DNA of 64,000 bases from Gonocerus acuteangulatus. Taxonomy: Eukaryota > Arthropoda > Insecta > Hemiptera > Coreidae. The notes under the pieces are model-generated. The model was not told the origin of the DNA, ran no database searches, and was given only the letters and a program-made list of their open reading frames with translations. The position numbers and the translations under genes were made by a program. The DNA lies in assembly GCA_946811695.1 (NCBI GenBank), contig OX328126.1, positions 85,631,536-85,695,535 on the forward strand, written 5' to 3'. Below, piece by piece: positions 25,413 through 36,090 of this stretch (its first letter is position 1; the number at the start of each line of letters is the position of its first letter).

Positions 25413-25672
25413 TATGCCAGTTGCGGACCCTTCCAGGTAAGATTGTAAATCCTACCTTACAAGACTGGTGGAACCAAAATAATAACTGTCAGGGTTCGGT
25501 CACTGCTACTTAACAAAACTACATTTTATCGTAAAAATGGTTTTATTGTGCCGATGTTTCGGCTTGAACTTCAAGCCTTCATCAGGGCTGTAAATACAAG
25601 TAGGACATATTTAACACTAATATATGCACATATCTATGTAAATATACCTAACATATATACATATATACATAT

Positions 25673-25708
<36 letters not shown>

Positions 25709-25975
25709 GTTTATATATAATATATATATATTTATATATATGAATATACACATATACACGCACACATATGAACATATATATGCCCACATACGTATGGTGT
25801 ATGTATTATTAAGTAGCAGTGACCGAACCCGGACAATCCCTACCTTGCATCATCAACGGTCAACGATCTCCTCTCAACAAAATAATAACTGCTTCTATTT
25901 TAATCTTTCGAAATTAGACTAGGGATAAGAACGGAACCGCGCTAAGATGAGGCAGTTCCTGCGAGTTGGACTTTT
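25413..25975 (-). mobile_element. Family B copy 5 (5' half) with hammerhead insert
   Basis: Reads from cggacccttccaggtaagat through accaaaataataactg, the H1 insert, a second caaaataataactg, then cttctattttaatctttcga to the family start gcgagttggacttt at 25975. The two copies of caaaataataactg are the insert's target duplication (14 bp). Compare the empty site at 63933-63950. Confidence 0.68.
25548..25595 (-). ncRNA. Hammerhead motif, family H1, stem III mutated
   Basis: Same motif as 21598-21645: CUGAUGA at 25579-25585, an identical helix II, then GAA. The stem III word is ACAU instead of ACGU and is no longer self-complementary. Cleavage is probably impaired. Confidence 0.55.
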
Positions 25976-25980
25976 TCTTT

Positions 25981-26132
25981 TACGGCGCATCGACAAATTG
26001 TGGACACTAGCGCCGACGTCCAGGGAGCAGCCAGGAATTTTCTCAGCGAGCCCTGAGCCCTGAGCGAATCCATAATCTACCGCTTATGAATCTAGCGCGC
26101 TAGCCACTGACCACGGGAGACCCCCCCCCCCC
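25981..26132 (-). mobile_element. tRNA-derived SINE, family 1, minus strand
   Basis: Inverse of the SINE at 45359-45563: a terminal ggtctcccgtgg head (here after a C/G run at 26118-26132), tagctagcgcg-like box A surroundings, gggagacc, and the tail word gcgccgtaaaag next to the family B end. Box B is damaged by a deletion. It lies immediately beside the family B copy ending at 25975. Confidence 0.6.
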
Positions 26133-26285
26133 AGTCTCTAATTAAAACATATTTTTTTATTTTTTGTCAAATAAGTTAATAAAAATAGTATTCAAATTTA
26201 GTATGTTAATCTTCGTATTTTCGTTCTAGGCGGAAGTTCAAATAATAAAAACTTCACCACACACTCAGAAGGGTCAGTTGAATAA

Positions 26286-26286
<1 letters not shown>

Positions 26287-26327
<41 letters not shown>
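26287..26327. repeat. (TA)n microsatellite
   Basis: About 40 bp of uninterrupted TA, just after a short fragment (26216-26280) related to the 19800-20065 repeat. Confidence 0.9.
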
Positions 26328-26331
<4 letters not shown>

Positions 26332-26918
26332 TCTATTTTCTTATTGATGAATACCTCTTTTCATTTGTTCCTCTCTTATATTCATTTAATTATTCTGTAA
26401 GTTCTCTATGATTTACAATAAGATTTGTTCAACGAGTGTATATTGTGTTAGTTGGTAAGTCTGACTAAAACAATTCTTGCACTAATTTTATAATATTTAT
26501 ATATTTAAAAAACGTAAAATAAACAAATTTCTGTTCGAAATAAAAAAACAATTAAAGTTGCTTTAACATTTTTGTAGTGTGAAATAAATTTGACAATTTT
26601 ACCTTAATACAAGATGTGAATATTTACAGAATTAAAACATTATTGGTGTTTCAGTTAGAAAAAAATATTATAATATGTTAAATTGTGAAAATATTATAAT
26701 TTTAGTATGTTACAATTATTAAGATATATCTTATTTTTTTCAGGTGAGTATTATCAACTGTTCTGACCCTGGAGTGCTTAGCTACGTTTTTTTTCAAAAT
26801 TTCCCTTTCCGTATTTATGAGCAGGTAAGGTTTTTATTTTGTTATCTATACCGAAGAAGCAGTTATGATAGACATAATCATTGTTTCTAATGTTTGTAAT
26901 GCATGAATTCAATATCTA

Positions 26919-27096
26919 GCCAACGGCCATAGGCACGTTGAATACACCGGTTCCCGTAGATCACCGAAGTTAAGCAACGTTGGGCGTGGCCAGTACCTGA
27001 ATGGGTGACCGACCACGTGCTGTTGGCATTATAAAAGGGTAGCAACCTGTAGATAGCCCGGTGCTAATGACCAAGTAGCAATAGTAGAAAAAAAAA
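26919..27096 (+). mobile_element. 5S-rRNA-derived SINE, copy 1
   Basis: The first ~109 bases are a recognisable 5S rRNA: gccaacggccat at the start, atcaccgaagttaagcaacg (internal promoter box A region), gggtgaccgaccacg (box C region) and tgttggc at the end. A non-5S body follows (attataaaagggtagcaacctg ... cggtgctaatgacc) and ends in an A run at 27087-27096. Two other copies have the same body, so this is a SINE3-type retroposon, not a 5S gene. It would be transcribed by RNA polymerase III from the 5S internal promoter. Confidence 0.85.
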
Positions 27097-27204
27097 TCAA
27101 ATTCTACTTTAAAAAATGGATATATACCAAGAAATTTTTAGAATACTTCTTGTAGTTTTTGTCTCTCGGAAAACAAAATTATTTGTATGGAGTTCTCTTA
27201 TACC

Positions 27205-27320
27205 ATACTATCGTATGTACTGACCATACTATCTCCCTAATGTTCCCTTAGATCAAGAATCAAATACCTGTACGTTTTCTGCACCTCGGTGCTCTCACGG
27301 ACTGTTAAAAGACGGACGGA
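27205..27320 (+). mobile_element. SINE family 2 fragment
   Basis: The core gtactgaccatactatctcc, followed by aatacctgtacgttttctgc, matches the SINE at 15868-16165. The tRNA-like head is missing. Confidence 0.5.
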
Positions 27321-28040
27321 AAATTATAATAAACCAATTATTATTAAAACAATTTTTGTGGAGAACATATATTATTTTGCGTTTTAGCGTGGTATTTTTC
27401 CAGGAAGAAAAATATTACAATTAAATCATCTAAATGACTTGACAAAGTTTATAAATATAAACAAAAAATTGTTTAAAAAAATGGTAGATAACGTCTATGG
27501 AATTAAACGTTCTTCGTGTAAAGTGCTTTTAAGAAGATTGCCTCATTATGAATGCGCTTATAAATAGTTGTTCATAATTTATTATTTAGAAATTCCACCT
27601 TTCTTGTTTGTTTAAATTGAGGTTATTAATCAGAAATTTATTATTAATTTTGTTTAACAGATAAGTATGAGTTTTTAATTGATTGAATCTGACAATATAT
27701 AAAACTGAGTAATGTCTGATATACTTATGATTTTCCCATTAAGTTTTTTTTTTTTTTTTGTCGTCATTTATCATCTTGCCAGATCATTAATATCAATTAG
27801 TATTTCTAAAGGGAAGTAATTAACTTACATTTAAAAAGCTGATTACTTCTTCCGGTTTGGCCTTGAATATATTGTGAAAAATAAACCTAAAAAAAAAACT
27901 CTTGGTTAATTCCCATATTATCAGGAGCCATATTAGTCAACGGATAATTCATCCTCAGTATTAAACTTATCCACATTAAGGAAACATCCATCTAACTTGA
28001 AAACCTTGTTTTGCCATGATAATTTCCAGGTAATAGCTTT
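27321..28040. other. AT-rich, no recognised gene
   Basis: About 700 bp without motif, repeat partner or long open frame. Confidence 0.4.
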
Positions 28041-28044
28041 ATGC

Positions 28045-28091
28045 GCATGATTTTAGCGCGTTACATCCATCCAAATTCATAGGGAGGAAAC

Positions 28092-28151
<60 letters not shown>
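28045..28151 (-). mobile_element. Family B hairpin fragment and (TA)n
   Basis: ttttagcgcgttacatccat followed by catagggaggaaac is a worn family B 3' end, joined directly to a (TA)n array at 28094-28150. Confidence 0.5.
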
Positions 28152-28155
<4 letters not shown>

Positions 28156-28221
28156 AGTAAAGATGGAATGGTTGAGATTCGGCTAAAAAACCTCAATATG
28201 ATTTTTGTTTAAAAAAATCTA

Positions 28222-28270
28222 TATTTTGGACGTTTCGGCTACTCATTGGTAGCCTTCGTCAGCTAAAATG
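28222..28270 (-). ncRNA. Hammerhead ribozyme motif, H3 left arm
   Basis: Minus strand: core CUGACGA (28256-28262; the seventh position is free in hammerheads), helix II GGCUAC/GUAGCC with a six-base loop, GAA, self-complementary ACGU, C at the cleavage position. Stem I is C-G plus an AAAA/UUUU pairing with one bulge. Confidence 0.58.
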
Positions 28271-28631
28271 ACAAAAAAATTTCCATTGGTATGATGTATC
28301 TTATTTCTTTGTAAAATTAATTAATGTTACTATTAGCTACTATAGTTTTCATTGGTATGTAGTTTCTTATTTCTTTGTAAAATCAATTAATTTTACTAAT
28401 TACTATTAAAACCAATTATTGTACCTATTTACTTATATAATATTCAGTAAAATAGCCCCCTTTTTTTCTTCTTTTTCTGTTATTTTTCTATTGATTTTCA
28501 TTCTACTCATTCTAAGAATTTAAGACGAAATTGTTCTTTTATAATAAGTTAATTGTATTGATAGTTCTGTTACTTATCACAATTATAAACTTTTTTTTGT
28601 TTCTGTATTAATTTCTGTTTTTTTTTTTGTC

Positions 28632-28680
28632 TTTTTAGCTGACGAAGGCTTCCAATGAGTAGCCGAAACGTCCAAAATAT
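28632..28680 (+). ncRNA. Hammerhead ribozyme motif, H3 right arm
   Basis: Plus strand: CUGACGA at 28639-28645, helix II GGCU/AGCC (two pairs shorter than in the left arm because of one substitution), GAA, ACGU, C. It is the inverse partner of 28222-28270. Confidence 0.55.
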
Positions 28681-28759
28681 AGATTTTTTTAACAAAAATC
28701 ATATTGAGTTTTTTTTAGCCTGATCCCAACCATTCCATCTTTACTTATCACCTCGACGG

Positions 28760-28764
<5 letters not shown>

Positions 28765-28821
<57 letters not shown>
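28765..28821. repeat. (TA)n microsatellite
   Basis: Uninterrupted TA array just right of the H3 element. Confidence 0.9.
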
Positions 28822-28822
<1 letters not shown>

Positions 28823-29496
28823 TCCGGGGGACCGCTCAGCTATGGACAAGAAAATAATCCAGGCCACGGGACCGCCGAGCAGCGGGTATTTTCAGCCTTT
28901 AGGGACCGATGGGACACTCTCCTAAAGTCTGAGGTCTTTAACCAGTTATTTTTGTATTTATTTATTTTCATAAATTACTTAATCAAAAATTTACAACCCG
29001 ATATTTTCTTTATAAAATTTTCCTTTTCTTTTGGACAGGGTAGAACACCTTTTGGAGTGGGGAGAATTTTTGCTAGTTCACAAAGTGACAGATTACCCTT
29101 GTCATGATTCACGTCGGTATCTGGGATTATAAAAGTATGTTTGATAACAACTACCCCGCTCAGTATTTTATATGATAATAATTTCATTTTAAGCGGATGT
29201 AAATTCATAAAAAAAACTTAATTCGTGTATAAATGTTATTTTATTGTATATGACCGTATCTTATTCAGATAGAAAAAGGTTTGGCGGAAAACAAATGTCA
29301 TAAATTCTGGTTGACACGATATATACCTATATATAAACTTACACATTCTTTTTTTGTTTGAGCTGGAACAGCCTCCAATATTGTCAGGTTTTGTTGAGAT
29401 ACGTTACAAACAGTAGTGTGAGTGAAAGAAAAAGGAAAATGTCCTGTATATATGTATATATGAACCTTTTTTGTTTGTGTGTTTATTAACAATTTG

Positions 29497-29632
29497 GCTA
29501 TTAACGCCGGGCTATCTAAAGGTTACCAACCTTTTATAATGCCAACGGCAAGTGGTCGGTCACCCATTCAGTTACTGGCCCCCTCGGTGATCAATGGGAA
29601 CTGGTGCATTCAACGTAGCTATGGCCGTTGTC
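29497..29632 (-). mobile_element. 5S-rRNA-derived SINE, copy 2
   Basis: Minus strand: acaacggccatag start, gatcaccgag, gaatgggtgaccgaccac, gttggcattataaaagg and the body word gatagcccggcgttaat. The segment with aagttaagcaacg is deleted, removing the 5S promoter box A. Confidence 0.78.
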
Positions 29633-29879
29633 AATAATAACTATTTATTTATTTTTTCAATAATTTGAAAATTCCAAATAATCATTAATTTAAATTAATC
29701 GTTTTCGTCACTGATACTCAGCAATGTCAACAAATCAATTCCCGCCAAATTACGAATGTAATTTCGCGCCATGATTTTCTGTCAATATCAATTCCCGGCC
29801 GCTTGATCGGTTTCGTCACGTGTGAAGGAAAATTTCTAGACCCCGGCAGTATGACATTTTCATGAGAAAATACATTGCC

Positions 29880-29950
29880 TGATTCAAAAGGTCAAGTTCG
29901 TTAAGCAGGAGGATCCGCCCACCGGGATACCGGGCAACCCTCAGAGTACT
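29880..29950 (+). mobile_element. Family B internal fragment
   Basis: ttcaaaaggtcaagttcgtt followed by aagcaggaggatccgcccac matches the family B core that follows its (TA)n array. Confidence 0.5.
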
Positions 29951-29992
29951 TATGGCTGTGAATATATAGGCATCCAGGTGTTATTCTTATAG

Positions 29993-30610
29993 GTAACTAG
30001 CTGTTACCCAGCATGCCATGCTGCGCCTACTTTCTGCATCTAGAAAAGCAAAAATAATTTAGAAACTAGATAAGTAATATTAAAATCTAATTACGCAAAT
30101 CTGGAACTTTTTGGGTTCCTGGTTTCGAACCCGAGACGTCCGAACGATTTTGACCTAGCCTATAATACTCCCCTGTGTGCCACGTTTGATCAAAATTAGT
30201 CAAACTGTGTGGATTTGTATTAGGAACAAGCATACAGACAGACAGTTGGTATACGTTTTTGACCTAGCCAATGACATTCATCGTATCCACCTACCTGTGT
30301 GCCAAATTTGGTCAAAATCGGTCAAACGGTGTGGATTTGTATAAGGAACAACCATGCAGAATGACACCTGGTACACGTTTTTGACATAGGCTACGACATT
30401 CCTCGGATCAAGATCTACCTATGTACCAAGTTTGGTCAAAATCGGTCAAACGGTGTGGATTTATATAAGGAACAAACATACAGACAGACAGCTGGTGCAC
30501 GTTTTTGACCTAGTCTACGAGACTTCCTTTATCAAGACCTACCTGTGTGCCAAGTTTGGTCAATATCGGTCGAACGGTGTGGATTTGTATAAGGAACAAA
30601 CAGACACGTG

Positions 30611-30660
<50 letters not shown>
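29993..30660 (+). repeat. Family D element with ~124-bp tandem units and (TA)n
   Basis: Starts ggtaactagctgttacccag, passes a unique head (ctactttctgcatctagaaa) and four to five diverged ~124-bp units with tttggtcaaaatcggtcaaa and tgtggatttgtataaggaac. It ends in cagacacgtgattta plus a 44-bp (TA)n array. Non-coding. Confidence 0.7.
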
Positions 30661-30663
<3 letters not shown>

Positions 30664-31609
30664 ATGAAAGCGGTAAATATACTTTTTCGGTTTTGAGAAA
30701 TTTGTACAAAACTCATTTTGTTCCCCACTTACTCCCAATCTACCTATGACGGAAAATACTGAAAAAGTATTCAATCCTAATATGTTTCAGGCATTTGACA
30801 CTGCTACGAAAGGTACACACGGTTTAACTTGGAGAATGTTCTTTATTAAGTCGAAATTGTGGTAAGTGGAAAGTAACCGTTGGAAAGCTTACATTTCAAA
30901 CTAAACGGACTATGGCTCAATATTTGATAGGATGTTCTTATTTCTAGCATTTCAAATTGCAAAAGTGTAGATTTCGTTTCCGTATATGTCTTCTTTTCTT
31001 CGTTTTTTTTTTAATGAATTTTATCCGCAAAATGCGTTTGTCAATATAACTAACAACTTAATTGTGCTTAAGGTCTACCTTGTATTTTTTTTTTTTTTTT
31101 TGCCCATTTACTTTTTTATGGGTTTGTCTGCTTCCTTAACCAAAAATTATATCCAAGAGTGTTTATGTTGCAGAACAGTTTTTAAATTTGCCAAAAATTT
31201 GATTTTTCAACTAAAGTCCCGATTCATTCCAAAATTAAAAAATATCTTTTTTTAATCTTTATTATAAGATATTATGAAAAAAAAGAAAAAAGAATATTTC
31301 TGTCCATTTTCTCAAAACTATGCGTTTCTAAACGAGCGATACTCTAGTGCTTTCAATTTTCACCCGATCAACTTCAAACTTCAAACTTTTCTAATGATAT
31401 TTACTAGCAAAGTAAGTAGGATTTTTTTTATTTTATTTTTTTTTTTTCAATTTATTAAATTATAATTATTATATGAAAATGAAGAATTGTTTCGAAAAAA
31501 TTAATATTTCTTAAACATCCTACGTACTTAACCGGTTTTACCTCCTTCTTTTAAAATAATTTTATAGACTTATCGAATAAGGCGGCAGGTCAATAACGCC
31601 ACTTTTTAT

Positions 31610-31665
31610 TAGACTTCCCTACACGTTTCGCACCATTTTGGCGCCTCTTCAGGGGAGTATACTTA
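31610..31665 (-). ncRNA. Hammerhead ribozyme motif, H4, intact core
   Basis: Minus strand: stem I UCCC, CUGAAGA (31646-31652), helix II GCGCC/GGUGC with a short loop, GAA, ACGUGU (self-pairing with two wobbles) as stem III, A at the cleavage position, and GGGA completing a four-pair stem I. All core bases fit the consensus. Confidence 0.63.
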
Positions 31666-31774
31666 AAACATAACATCAGCCTCAACTTGAGGAGGAGAAC
31701 CTTCCACTAGCAGGGCCTCGTCTAGACTGGTCATTGACTGAACGAATCCAATATGGTGTCAAATAGTCAGCTGA

Positions 31775-31825
31775 TCGATCCTGATCAGGCGCCAAAATGG
31801 TGCGAAACATGTAGGGAATAATAAT
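31775..31825 (+). ncRNA. Hammerhead-like motif, H4, damaged core
   Basis: Plus strand: CUGAUCA at 31781-31787 (consensus CUGANGA), the same helix II as the left arm, GAA, palindromic ACAUGU, A. The changed core and weaker stem I suggest it is inactive. Confidence 0.5.
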
Positions 31826-31965
31826 AAAAAGTGTGAAAGTGTCTGGCGTAGTTTTATAGAACTTCCGCCTTATTCGATAAGTCTATAAATTTGAGCAAAG
31901 GGTCATTTAATGATTAAAAATAATTTTAGTTTTTTCTGCTAGATTAAAAATTGCCGTCTTTAGAC

Positions 31966-32634
31966 CAGGGACCGAAAAAAAACTATTAATTTTTATTTCA
32001 AATGAGTTTCAACTAACCTTTAATTTTTATTATTGGGAAATAAAAATAAAAATTCCATCGTAATTGATATATTTTTTATTTTTTTTTTAATTAAAAATTT
32101 AATCTTAAAAATAAAAATTATTTGGATAATGTTATTTCCAAATTTTTTTTATAACAATTTTTTATTACTTTAACTTTAAACATTATTTTAGATAAAAAAA
32201 AAACAATATTAGTGCCATAATGAATAGAAAGTAATACACAAAAACTAATTCTAGAATATACAATATATACTCATACAAATCAATTGGATTTAGACGAACT
32301 TTGATTCACTCACATAAACAAATAACTTCTAATAATCAAAAGGTTCAAAATCAAGTATTTATTTATTCCGAGGATAAGAGATATTTAATAAATGAGTTTC
32401 ACTTTATCATTAATTTTTATTATTGGGAAATAAATATAAAAATTCCATCGTTATTGGTATATTTTATTATTTTTTTAAAACAATTTTCTAATGATTTTTA
32501 TTTTAAAAACTTAAAAATAAAAATGATTTCATAACAGTTATTCATTCATTTTAAAAATATAAATTATGAAGTAATTTTTTTGTCATAATTTTTAGGAAAC
32601 ATTTCCCGCCCTTTAGGAAATATTTCGGCCCTTG
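31966..32634. mobile_element. hAT-type MITE with perfect 8-bp TSD
   Basis: Starts cagggaccgaaa and ends tttcggcccttg, flanked by ctttagac at 31958-31965 and 32635-32642. The interior is extremely AT-rich. A segment with tttttattattgggaaataa occurs twice (about 32015 and 32412), an internal duplication. No transposase. Confidence 0.75.
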
Positions 32635-32769
32635 CTTTAGACTATCGCCATTGAAAAAAAAATGAGGGTTTCAATTCGTCAGACACATCGACGTCAATTT
32701 CTTTTAGAATAATTAAAACTGTTTTTTTCTTTTTTTTTTTTTTTTTATCATTTAATACCCCGTAGAAGA

Positions 32770-33600
32770 TTTATGACATAAAGAATTGAAAAATATTAAT
32801 TTAATTTTTGCTAAAAAAAAGTGGAGAAAATGACTTTGTTTTGACCGCACAAGGTAGTATTACCCCTTAAGGAGACCAACCACATTCATGCTTATTTCTG
32901 GAACAACAAAAAGAATATCTTGGCACGACAACACTTGGTCGTGTTAATGTCCTTTCCTAGCCTCGATATGTTTGCTTTGTGTAAATTAATCGTGTTTGAT
33001 TCATTTATCGTGTTGCATATTTAGGTGTAACTCAGTTTAATTACAGGGATTATGTTTTCCGCTGATTGTAGGAGTCGGGGAGACATGAATATCGATTTCA
33101 CTAATATACACGAAAGTCGATAATAGCCACACAAAGAAAGCAAGAAAAGGTCGTGGCTTTCATAGATTTAATCACATCCATGTCATCCTGGCAAAGGTCG
33201 AATCACAATGTTTTACAGTCCATTTTGTTTTTCTTGTTTTTTTTTTGTGGTGTCATAATTCATATTTTTATTAAACTCGTTTGTCAATCATATTTGACCT
33301 CCCTTTGTTCTTGAGGGTATCATAATCTCTCATTCACCAGCTTTGGTACTGTTTCTGAGAATATTTTAGCAATAAAATGAGCTTATCAATATAGCAAAAC
33401 TACCTTGATCTTTTTCCCATTTGAATACATAATATTACATGGGAGTCCACGGTTATGTAAATTTTGGATTGGATTGGGTTTTATAGGGCAAACGATTTCG
33501 TAGTTATCATTGCACAAATTATCTAGTAAATGTTTATTTATTTATTTTTGTTGAGATGATCAGTTGTGTTGTGTTATAGTACAATTTTTTTTATTTACTA
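32770..33600. other. No recognised gene
   Basis: AT-rich DNA. No coding motif or repeat partner seen in the window. Confidence 0.4.
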
Positions 33601-33625
33601 TTTTACTTTCTTTTGTTTTTTATTT

Positions 33626-33770
33626 TAATTTGTAGATATTATGAATGTAGCTAGGCAAGTATGAGTATATATCTTCCAAAAAAAATAAAAAAATAAATAA
33701 TTTTTTTTTATTTTTTTTGGAAGATATATACTCATACTTGCCTAGCTACATTCATAATATCTACAAATTA
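33626..33770. repeat. Perfect 68-bp inverted repeat
   Basis: 33626-33693 is the exact inverse of 33703-33770, separated by nine bases. The arms include gtagctaggcaagtatgagt and an A/T-run apex. The right arm belongs to a unit that recurs, diverged, at about 34788-34895 and 34938-35050 (tactcatgcttgcctatata, catgcattcgtgctattta). A perfect pairing implies a very recent event or an assembly/read artefact. Confidence 0.9.
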
Positions 33771-33872
33771 TTAAAATTATTGTATATACAGTTCTATATA
33801 CTAACGATATGCATTCGTGCTATTTATATGCAACTATACTTAGAGTTTTGTAGAATACTTATTATTATTATT

Positions 33873-34009
33873 TTTAGCACTTTCCTCCGAAGGAAAGTAG
33901 CTATTGAGGTTGGACTCTTGACGGAATTTTTGAAAAATTTCTTCAAATCTTTATCGATCCTACCTAGTAGACACCGAAAATGACCCCCGTTAAATTTATA
34001 TATATCTAC

Positions 34010-34068
<59 letters not shown>

Positions 34069-34776
34069 TGTTGGTATATAGCATTCAATTAGCAAACGAT
34101 TGAACGAGTTCGTTAACCACGAAAATCCGTCCACCGGAAGGGGGGGGGGGTTTACCCCGAACCCAAAACACCAGTGAGGTATAAAAATGAACTAAATCGG
34201 TTCATAAGGAGGGGGGTTTACTCCGGACCCACAATACCAATTCGCCAGCCGTGATTTTTGGTATATTTCGACGAAACTCGGTATTCGTAGTGGTAATCAA
34301 CAGGTAAATATGTGTTGTAAAAATAAAGTAAATCGGTTCATTAGGAGGGGGGGGGGTTACTCCGGACCCAAATTACTAATATACGTCGTGGGTAACCCAT
34401 GAGAAAGAAGTATTATAAAAATGAGCTGAATCAGTCAATCGGAAAGGGGGGTTTACTTTGTAATATATTTCAATAGAAAAGCCCGCCAGACGTAGGTTCA
34501 CAAAGCCGCCGCAAGGAGCCCTTTCTACCACTAGAGGGACTGTATCCTGTTCCTGCGTTAGATCAAAATACGATAATATGAGGTTTTTTGTATTTATTAC
34601 GTAGTGTAGTAGGTATTATGTGTAAACATAACTCTGGAAGCAAATTAATGAAGAGAACTATTCATGTTTTTATTTTATTTATGTAGGATATTTTAAGCAA
34701 ATTGTTCTGGAAAGCAGTCTACACTACCCAAATTCTGAGGAAAGTGCTTAGTTATGCAGCTCCTACGTGACGGTTT
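33873..34776 (-). mobile_element. Helentron-like family A, copy 3
   Basis: Hairpin end ttttagcactttcctccgaa at 33873, (TA)n near 34010-34062, a reduced internal tandem array, and start end gctcctacgtgacggttttt at 34776. It lacks the acacgatagcggccagag segment present in other copies. It has split the 33719-35050 tandem repeat. Confidence 0.72.
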
Positions 34777-34787
34777 TTTTGTTTTTT

Positions 34788-35050
34788 TTAAGATATACAC
34801 TCATGCTTGCCTATATACAGTTCTATATTCTAACTTCATGCATTCCTGCTGTTTACATACAACATTACTCAGGGTTCTATAGAATACTGAATTATTATTT
34901 ATTTATTTTTTGTTTTATTTACTTTTTTTCATTTAAATTTATACTCATGCTTCCCTATCTACATTTATACTACCTAAAAATTATTGTATATACATTTATG
35001 TATACTAACTACATGCATTCGTGCTATTTACATACAACCTTGTAATTATA
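34788..35050 (+). repeat. Diverged tandem units
   Basis: Two units (about 34788-34895 and 34938-35050) matching 33719-33862: tactcatgct-cc-tat, tacagttctatat-ctaac, catgcattc-tgct-ttta, acatacaac. The unit is roughly 130-150 bp. Confidence 0.6.
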
Positions 35051-35059
35051 TTAAAATTT

Positions 35060-36085
35060 GTGTTACAGATATAAATTTCCCTGATGATGATAATATTTTG
35101 CCGAAGTACCTACACAATATTACTGGCTAACAATAGTCTCTTTATTTCCTTAATTTAGTATTCTGAGTACCCTACAATTATTTCTTACCTCATCTATTTA
35201 TAAAAAAATATCTGTGTAATGTTTAAGTAATATTTTTCCCAAAGCAAAAAAAAAAAAAAAAGTAAAGAATTGCTTCGTAAGGGTATACAAAATATTGCTA
35301 TAAGAATATGAAGCAATTCATGCTTTGTTCCATGGTCTATTACTGCTCCCGGATGTTCCACTCCATGTAGCACCACCCGGTCTAGTCTAGTTTTTGGTTC
35401 TACAATCAAAGGTTTCCAGCATAAGCCATTGTCAACTGAAGGCAGTTATTCTGGACATTTCTCTTAAAATGACAGTTGTTTTCCCTCGCCGATGCCAGCT
35501 TTCACCCATTTTTTAGGCAAAAGCGGATTGGACACGCACATGGTTGTAACTTCCTATGCTTCTTACATTTTCTTCTATTAATGAAGTTTGGTTGTGGTGT
35601 CTTGTTGAAACAACACAGCCTCAAAGAACAGTAGATCTGTTGGTTTCGACTGCAAATCGCCCCCAGTGGCCTGAAGCCTGGGTTAAGCCCATGCCGAGGT
35701 GGGGCAGGTGTGTGGTCTGTCGAGCGGAACCTTCTCTAGGGTCACTAACACTCTCTTACAACTTATACACAACGTGAAGCACATAATGTAGATAGGCACA
35801 AAACTCCAGCGTGTTTTGAATTTTGTGGAAATCACATGGGATGTATTTCTGTGATCATTATTTTTCCCCATGAAATTCGAACACCATTTTAGCGGATAAG
35901 ACGCATCTTGTAGAGTTTCTTCACTCCCATGAATCGAAAACATACCCATGAACAAAGGGAAGAGTAGCCGCTGCAAGGTTAACATGAAGATTCAACGAAG
36001 AAACATGCAACTTTTTCTAAATCACTGCCTCATTCTCTAGATAATGTTTTCGGAGTTAAAGAAATTACTTACTTGTGAATACCTC
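35060..36085. other. No recognised gene
   Basis: Minus-strand open stretches at 35194-35409 and 35683-35985 have a more protein-like composition than their surroundings. They are separated by stops and match no domain I can name. They may be remains of an unidentified gene or transposon. Confidence 0.3.
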
Positions 36086-36090
36086 TTTTT

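Larger units (their letters stand above)
28153..28748. mobile_element. Inverted-repeat element with two hammerhead motifs (H3)
   Basis: The two ends are ~125-bp inverse copies (28153-28280 and 28625-28748) starting ataagtaaagatgg, over 90% identical by eye. Each arm contains tggacgtttcggctactcat (or its inverse), which is a hammerhead core on the opposite strand. The interior is AT-rich and non-coding. The likely origin is terminal repeats of a Penelope-like retroelement in inverted order. (TA)n arrays lie on both sides. Confidence 0.65.
31565..31916. mobile_element. Inverted-repeat hammerhead element H4 with 12-bp TSD
   Basis: 352 bp, flanked by a perfect aaaataatttta (31553-31564 and 31917-31928). 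The ends are inverse copies (agacttatcgaataaggcgg left, its inverse right). Both arms carry cgtttcgcaccattttggcg-type words. The interior shares cagcctcaacttgaggagga with 19800-20065. The 12-bp duplication suggests target-primed integration, as for Penelope-like and other retroposed elements. Confidence 0.72.
31100..32760 (+). repeat. Dispersed repeat E, copy 2, with two insertions
   Basis: Matches 15160-15600 and 62130-62755, but is split by the elements at 31565-31916 and 31966-32634. Joining the E pieces across both insertions restores the order seen in the other copies, which supports the insertion boundaries. Confidence 0.6.

Noticed and set aside
26919..27027. Functional 5S rRNA gene
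   Set aside because: The same non-5S body and tail follow the 5S-like head in three copies, and two have internal deletions, so it is a SINE. No T-run terminator follows the head.
35194..35985. Minus-strand protein-like stretch as a known transposon or gene
   Set aside because: Composition is suggestive, but I could not match it to any family and stops interrupt it. A protein search would be needed to name it.
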